NCBI RefSeq assembly: GCF_000607165.1
Contig: NZ_JFZG01000027.1
Span: forward strand, 31,047-95,046
Length of the DNA stretch: 64,000 nt
From: Ralstonia pickettii
GTDB lineage: Bacteria > Pseudomonadota > Gammaproteobacteria > Burkholderiales > Burkholderiaceae
Direction: 5' to 3'
The notes beneath the pieces were generated by a model that ran no database searches, had not been told where the DNA came from, and was given only the letters and a program-made list of their open reading frames with translations. Shown here one piece after another: positions 61,552 through 64,000 of this stretch. Position numbers and translations under genes: made by a program. Numbering within the stretch: position 1 is the first letter of the stretch; every line of letters begins with the position of its first letter.

Positions 61552-61575
61552 TTGTAACGGGGTATTACCCTACAA
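61552..61575. promoter_or_regulatory. Imperfect dyad upstream of the MerR gene
   Basis: TTGTA...GGGGTA and TACCC...TACAA form an imperfect palindrome 19 bases before the GTG start. Such AT-capped dyads are typical MerR-family targets, so it may be an autoregulatory operator. Confidence 0.4.
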
Positions 61576-61593
61576 GGGTGATGAGGAGGACTC

Positions 61594-62559
61594 GTGAAAA
61601 GGCTCCACAAGTCATTAGCCCCCAGGCATTACCGAAGCGGCGAAGCAGCAAAACTGGCTCGGATGCCAGCATCCACGCTGCGCATTTGGGAGCGCAGATA
61701 CGCTGTAGTCTCGCCGCCGAAGAGCGCTTCGGGCCAACGCCTCTACACAGAGGAAGACATAGAACGCCTGCGCCTGATCAGAGGCCTTGTTGATCGTGGG
61801 CACCCAATCAGTGCCGTGGCGAGCTTGAATGCGGAATCTCTGAAGGCGCTAGTGGAATCGTCTGGCGTCGTTCAGGCGGCCTACGTTGAGCCCATTTCGC
61901 TTCTGATCGTAGGCTCAGTGTCACTTGACATCGCTAATTGCGCTTGCGCCCACATGCGTGTCTGCGGGCACCCCAGATCGCTTGAAGAGGCAATTCGAAG
62001 TGCACGCACAGGTATGAGGGCGGATGCACTGCTAGCCTCTGCTCCTTCGCTTCAGGAAGAAACGATTTCACGCATTGCGGCACTGGCCGAAGCGGTGCAC
62101 GCGAAAGCCGTCAGCGTGATCTGCTCAGAGGCGTCAGTGCGCGCGACCGAGCGCGCAGGCCTTGGCGGCATACGCGTAATCCGACAATCCGACGCTGAAG
62201 CCAAGCCTGAACCGCTCGTCGCAGAGCTTGTCGATTGGGCTACGGCGCTCCGCCGGGCAGACATATTGAATGCCGACACTCGCAGGCGCTCGGCCCGCCG
62301 CTTCGACGACAAGGCGCTCGCCACTCTAGCCGGTCACGCCTCGGCGATTCAGTGCGAATGCCCGCGGCATTTGGCTGAACTCGTGATCCAACTCAGCGCG
62401 TTCCAACGCTATAGCGATGAGTGCATATACCGCTCGGCACGTGACGCCCTGCTGCACCGCCGGCTCGGGAACGTCGCAAACCGGGCGGTACAACTGCTTG
62501 AGACCGCGCTTGCGGAAATCGTCCGTCAAGAAGACTTGCTCAACACGGCTGAGCGCTAA
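61594..62559 (+). CDS. MerR-family regulator, LitR/CarH-like architecture without B12 motif
   Basis: 321 residues, GTG start with GAGGAGGA upstream. N-terminal MerR HTH (YRSGEAAKLARMPASTLRIWERRY, wing SASGQRLYTEEDIERLRLI). The middle is a Rossmann-like receiver as in LitR/CarH light sensors, but the cobalamin signature DxHxxG and the W-x9-EH motif are absent. The C-terminal CECPRHLAELVIQLSAFQRYSDEC block is recurrent in proteobacterial MerR proteins of this group. It precedes an SDR and a DUF3429 gene on the same strand. Confidence 0.82.
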   Translation: MKRLHKSLAPRHYRSGEAAKLARMPASTLRIWERRYAVVSPPKSASGQRLYTEEDIERLRLIRGLVDRGHPISAVASLNAESLKALVESSGVVQAAYVEPISLLIVGSVSLDIANCACAHMRVCGHPRSLEEAIRSARTGMRADALLASAPSLQEETISRIAALAEAVHAKAVSVICSEASVRATERAGLGGIRVIRQSDAEAKPEPLVAELVDWATALRRADILNADTRRRSARRFDDKALATLAGHASAIQCECPRHLAELVIQLSAFQRYSDECIYRSARDALLHRRLGNVANRAVQLLETALAEIVRQEDLLNTAER

Positions 62560-62676
62560 ACCGCTCCGACACGCCACGCCACGCCACGGTGACCATGAGC
62601 AGCTTCAAGCGATATTTCCAAAGACCCCTGCCCCTGCGCCTTTGCTGTTCAGTTGGGCACACGTCAGGAAGTCATC

Positions 62677-63429
62677 ATGGGATTTGTTTGGATTACTGGA
62701 GCTAGCGGCGCTGTGGGCGCTGCCCTCGCTCGACGATTGAATAGCGCAGGCATTCCGCTGGTGCTGACTGCACGAGACCGAAGCAAGCTGGAAGCGCTTG
62801 CTGGCGCGCTCAAGTCGGCCCCGACACTGATATGTCCAGCCGATGTTACGGATCGGAATAGCGCTCAGCTTGCAGTCGAGGCCGGTGTCGCTCAGTTTGG
62901 TGCGCCGGAAGGCCTCGTGCACTGCGTCGGGTCGATCATCATCAAGCCGCTGCACCTGACTTCGGAGGACGAACTCAAGCAGGCATTCGACGCCAATTTT
63001 TTCTCGGCGTGGAATGTGTTGCGTCTGTTTGTACAGCAGGCCGTTCGCCACAGAGTGCACGCAAGCGCGGTCTTGATCGGCTCGGTTGCCGCCACTGCCG
63101 GCTTCCCGAATCACGAAGCAATTGCCAGCGCGAAAGCCGCCGTCGGAGCGCTTGCGCAGTCGGCGGCTGCAACGTATGCGGACCGCAATATCCGCGTCAA
63201 TTGCATTCATCCGGGGCTGACCACGTCAGCAATGTCTTCTCGCCTGACAAGTGTTCCAGCAGTTGCGGAGCGACTCGCCAAGACGAACCCGATGGGCCGG
63301 CTCGGACAAGGAGAGGACACCGCGGCGCTCGCGGAATTTCTGCTCAGTCCTGCAGCCTCTTGGATCACCGGCCAGCAGATCGGCGTGGATGGCGGCCAAG
63401 GGCGACTACTCGTGCCACCTAAGTCATGA
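62677..63429 (+). CDS. SDR-family oxidoreductase
   Basis: 250 residues. WITGASGAVGAAL cofactor loop at the N terminus, CVGS in place of NNAG, active-site Ser in LIGSVAA and a KAA segment. In EAIASAKAAVGA the expected catalytic Tyr of YxxxK appears as HEAIASAK, so Tyr seems replaced: a catalytically odd SDR. AGGAAG precedes ATG 62677. It ends with an ATGA overlap into the DUF3429 gene and probably shares a transcript with the MerR gene. Confidence 0.85.
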   Translation: MGFVWITGASGAVGAALARRLNSAGIPLVLTARDRSKLEALAGALKSAPTLICPADVTDRNSAQLAVEAGVAQFGAPEGLVHCVGSIIIKPLHLTSEDELKQAFDANFFSAWNVLRLFVQQAVRHRVHASAVLIGSVAATAGFPNHEAIASAKAAVGALAQSAAATYADRNIRVNCIHPGLTTSAMSSRLTSVPAVAERLAKTNPMGRLGQGEDTAALAEFLLSPAASWITGQQIGVDGGQGRLLVPPKS

Positions 63430-63881
63430 GTGCGCAGCCGAAATACTTGCGCAGCCTGGCTGTCCTGCTCGGCATCGGCGGCCTCGTCCCGTTTATCGGG
63501 TTGGCGTGGCTTTGCCTGCGGGACACCTCGGGGAGCAGCGAATACCAGCATTCGCTGGTGGTGTACGCGGCGTCCATTACATCGTTTGTAGGTGCGGTGC
63601 ACTGGGGGCTCGTGCTTGGCGAGGCAAACACCACGCGCAGGCATGCCTTGCAGCTTGCCTGGAGCGTCGTTCCATCGCTCGCAGCTTGGGGCGTAACCAC
63701 CAGTGGCCAGCCGCGCACTGCGCTCGTCAGGATGGCGCTGGTGCTGGCAGCCTGCTGGCTGACGGATGCTGTTTTTTCGCGTTGGGGGGCAATACCCGCC
63801 TGGTACTTCCGGTTGCGCAGTCTATTGACCTTCGTAGCGGTGGCGTCGCTCATGCTTACCGGTCTTGCGAGCTCGGGGTGA
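63426..63881 (+). CDS. DUF3429 membrane protein
   Basis: 151 residues with four to five hydrophobic helices (LAVLLGIGGLVPFIGLAWL at the start). SLVVYAASITSFVGAVHWG is the DUF3429 signature. The family is found in many proteobacteria, often beside SDR and photolyase-type genes. The start overlaps the SDR stop (ATGA). Function unknown. Confidence 0.82.
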   Translation: MSAQPKYLRSLAVLLGIGGLVPFIGLAWLCLRDTSGSSEYQHSLVVYAASITSFVGAVHWGLVLGEANTTRRHALQLAWSVVPSLAAWGVTTSGQPRTALVRMALVLAACWLTDAVFSRWGAIPAWYFRLRSLLTFVAVASLMLTGLASSG

Positions 63882-63967
63882 GCACCGAAGACCGGTACCC
63901 CACAAAGACGAGCTTTGCGCCAAGTTCATCAACTTCATCTGTGTCTGGAGCCTGTTCGGAGGGCCAC

Positions 63968-64000
63968 GTGGCAATCGATTCAGAAAATGGAACCGTCATC
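63968..64000 (+). CDS. Possible start of a further gene, cut by the window end
   Basis: GGAGGG is followed after about four bases by GTG at 63968, opening a frame (VAIDSENGTVI) that runs to the window end without a stop. Only eleven codons are visible, so the product cannot be named. The preceding 86 bases hold no gene. Confidence 0.3.
   Translation, partial: MAIDSENGTVI

Noticed and set aside
1..64000. tRNA, rRNA, CRISPR array, intact IS element, replication origin
   Set aside because: No clover-leaf with conserved arms, no rRNA-like block, no regularly spaced direct repeats, no transposase, and no DnaA-box cluster was recognised.

Overview
The window is about 64 kb of high-GC, gene-dense DNA from a beta-proteobacterium of the Burkholderiales, most likely Ralstonia and probably the plant-pathogenic R. 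solanacearum species complex. Reasons: the protein families and gene order have Ralstonia/Burkholderia character; a perfect HrpB-type hrpII/PIP box (TTCG-N16-TTCG, then CACCAT after 32 bases) precedes an effector-like gene at 25241; a dispersed intergenic repeat of the type common in Ralstonia/Burkholderia lies at 17138-17303; and there is a pectin-product (uronate) utilisation locus. No rRNA, tRNA, CRISPR array, intact insertion sequence or replication origin was found. The species is an inference.

Layout. 14-4038: an IclR regulator divergent from an operon of a metallo-beta-lactamase-fold protein, an FAD monooxygenase and a DUF2783 protein (aromatic-type catabolism, substrate unknown). 4083-6045: an RtcB2-type RNA ligase coupled to prfH, whose reading frame is broken by one base. 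6042-13194: two divergent operons for unsaturated uronates. One is kduI-kduD-iclR-aldo/keto reductase. The other is kdgT-NTF2-like-SDR-FAH hydrolase. Two KdgR-like operators lie between them. 13198-18659: a LysR regulator, an aromatic-acid transporter, hmgA and fahA (homogentisate breakdown). 18700-24998: paiB, an acyl-CoA dehydrogenase, a LysR regulator, and metR divergent from metE with a MetR box. 25241-27493: an ankyrin plus class-3-lipase-like protein under a hrpII box, a candidate type III effector.

27548-33353 is an RND efflux operon. 33499-44315 holds mostly housekeeping and transport genes: a DUF3309 peptide, a YddG-like exporter, a DUF2520 oxidoreductase, an MFS transporter, an FMN reductase, tag, CorA, a MarR regulator with its DHA2 pump, an aromatic-acid MFS transporter behind a PcaR-type box, a partly decayed spacer, and YitT. 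44724-56048 is one giant gene (3774 codons) encoding an uncharacterised multidomain protein. It has two tandem copies of an N-terminal module, a DUF4781-like region, a HopA1-effector-like domain, an HEADH zincin-like site, several unassigned domains, a Ser/Pro linker and a C-terminal LysM domain. It is the most unusual object here. 56137-61296: a NhaR-like LysR regulator divergent from dabB-dabA (energy-coupled inorganic carbon uptake). 61594-63881: a MerR regulator, an SDR and a DUF3429 membrane protein.

How the genes work together. Three sections are catabolic modules, each with its own regulator and transporter (uronates, homogentisate, unknown aromatic). Two genes look host-directed (the ankyrin-lipase protein and possibly the giant HopA1/zincin protein). 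Two modules concern cell maintenance or defence (RtcB2-PrfH ribosome repair; the RND and DHA2 pumps). DabAB supplies bicarbonate. All functions are read from sequence and family knowledge; no database search was run.
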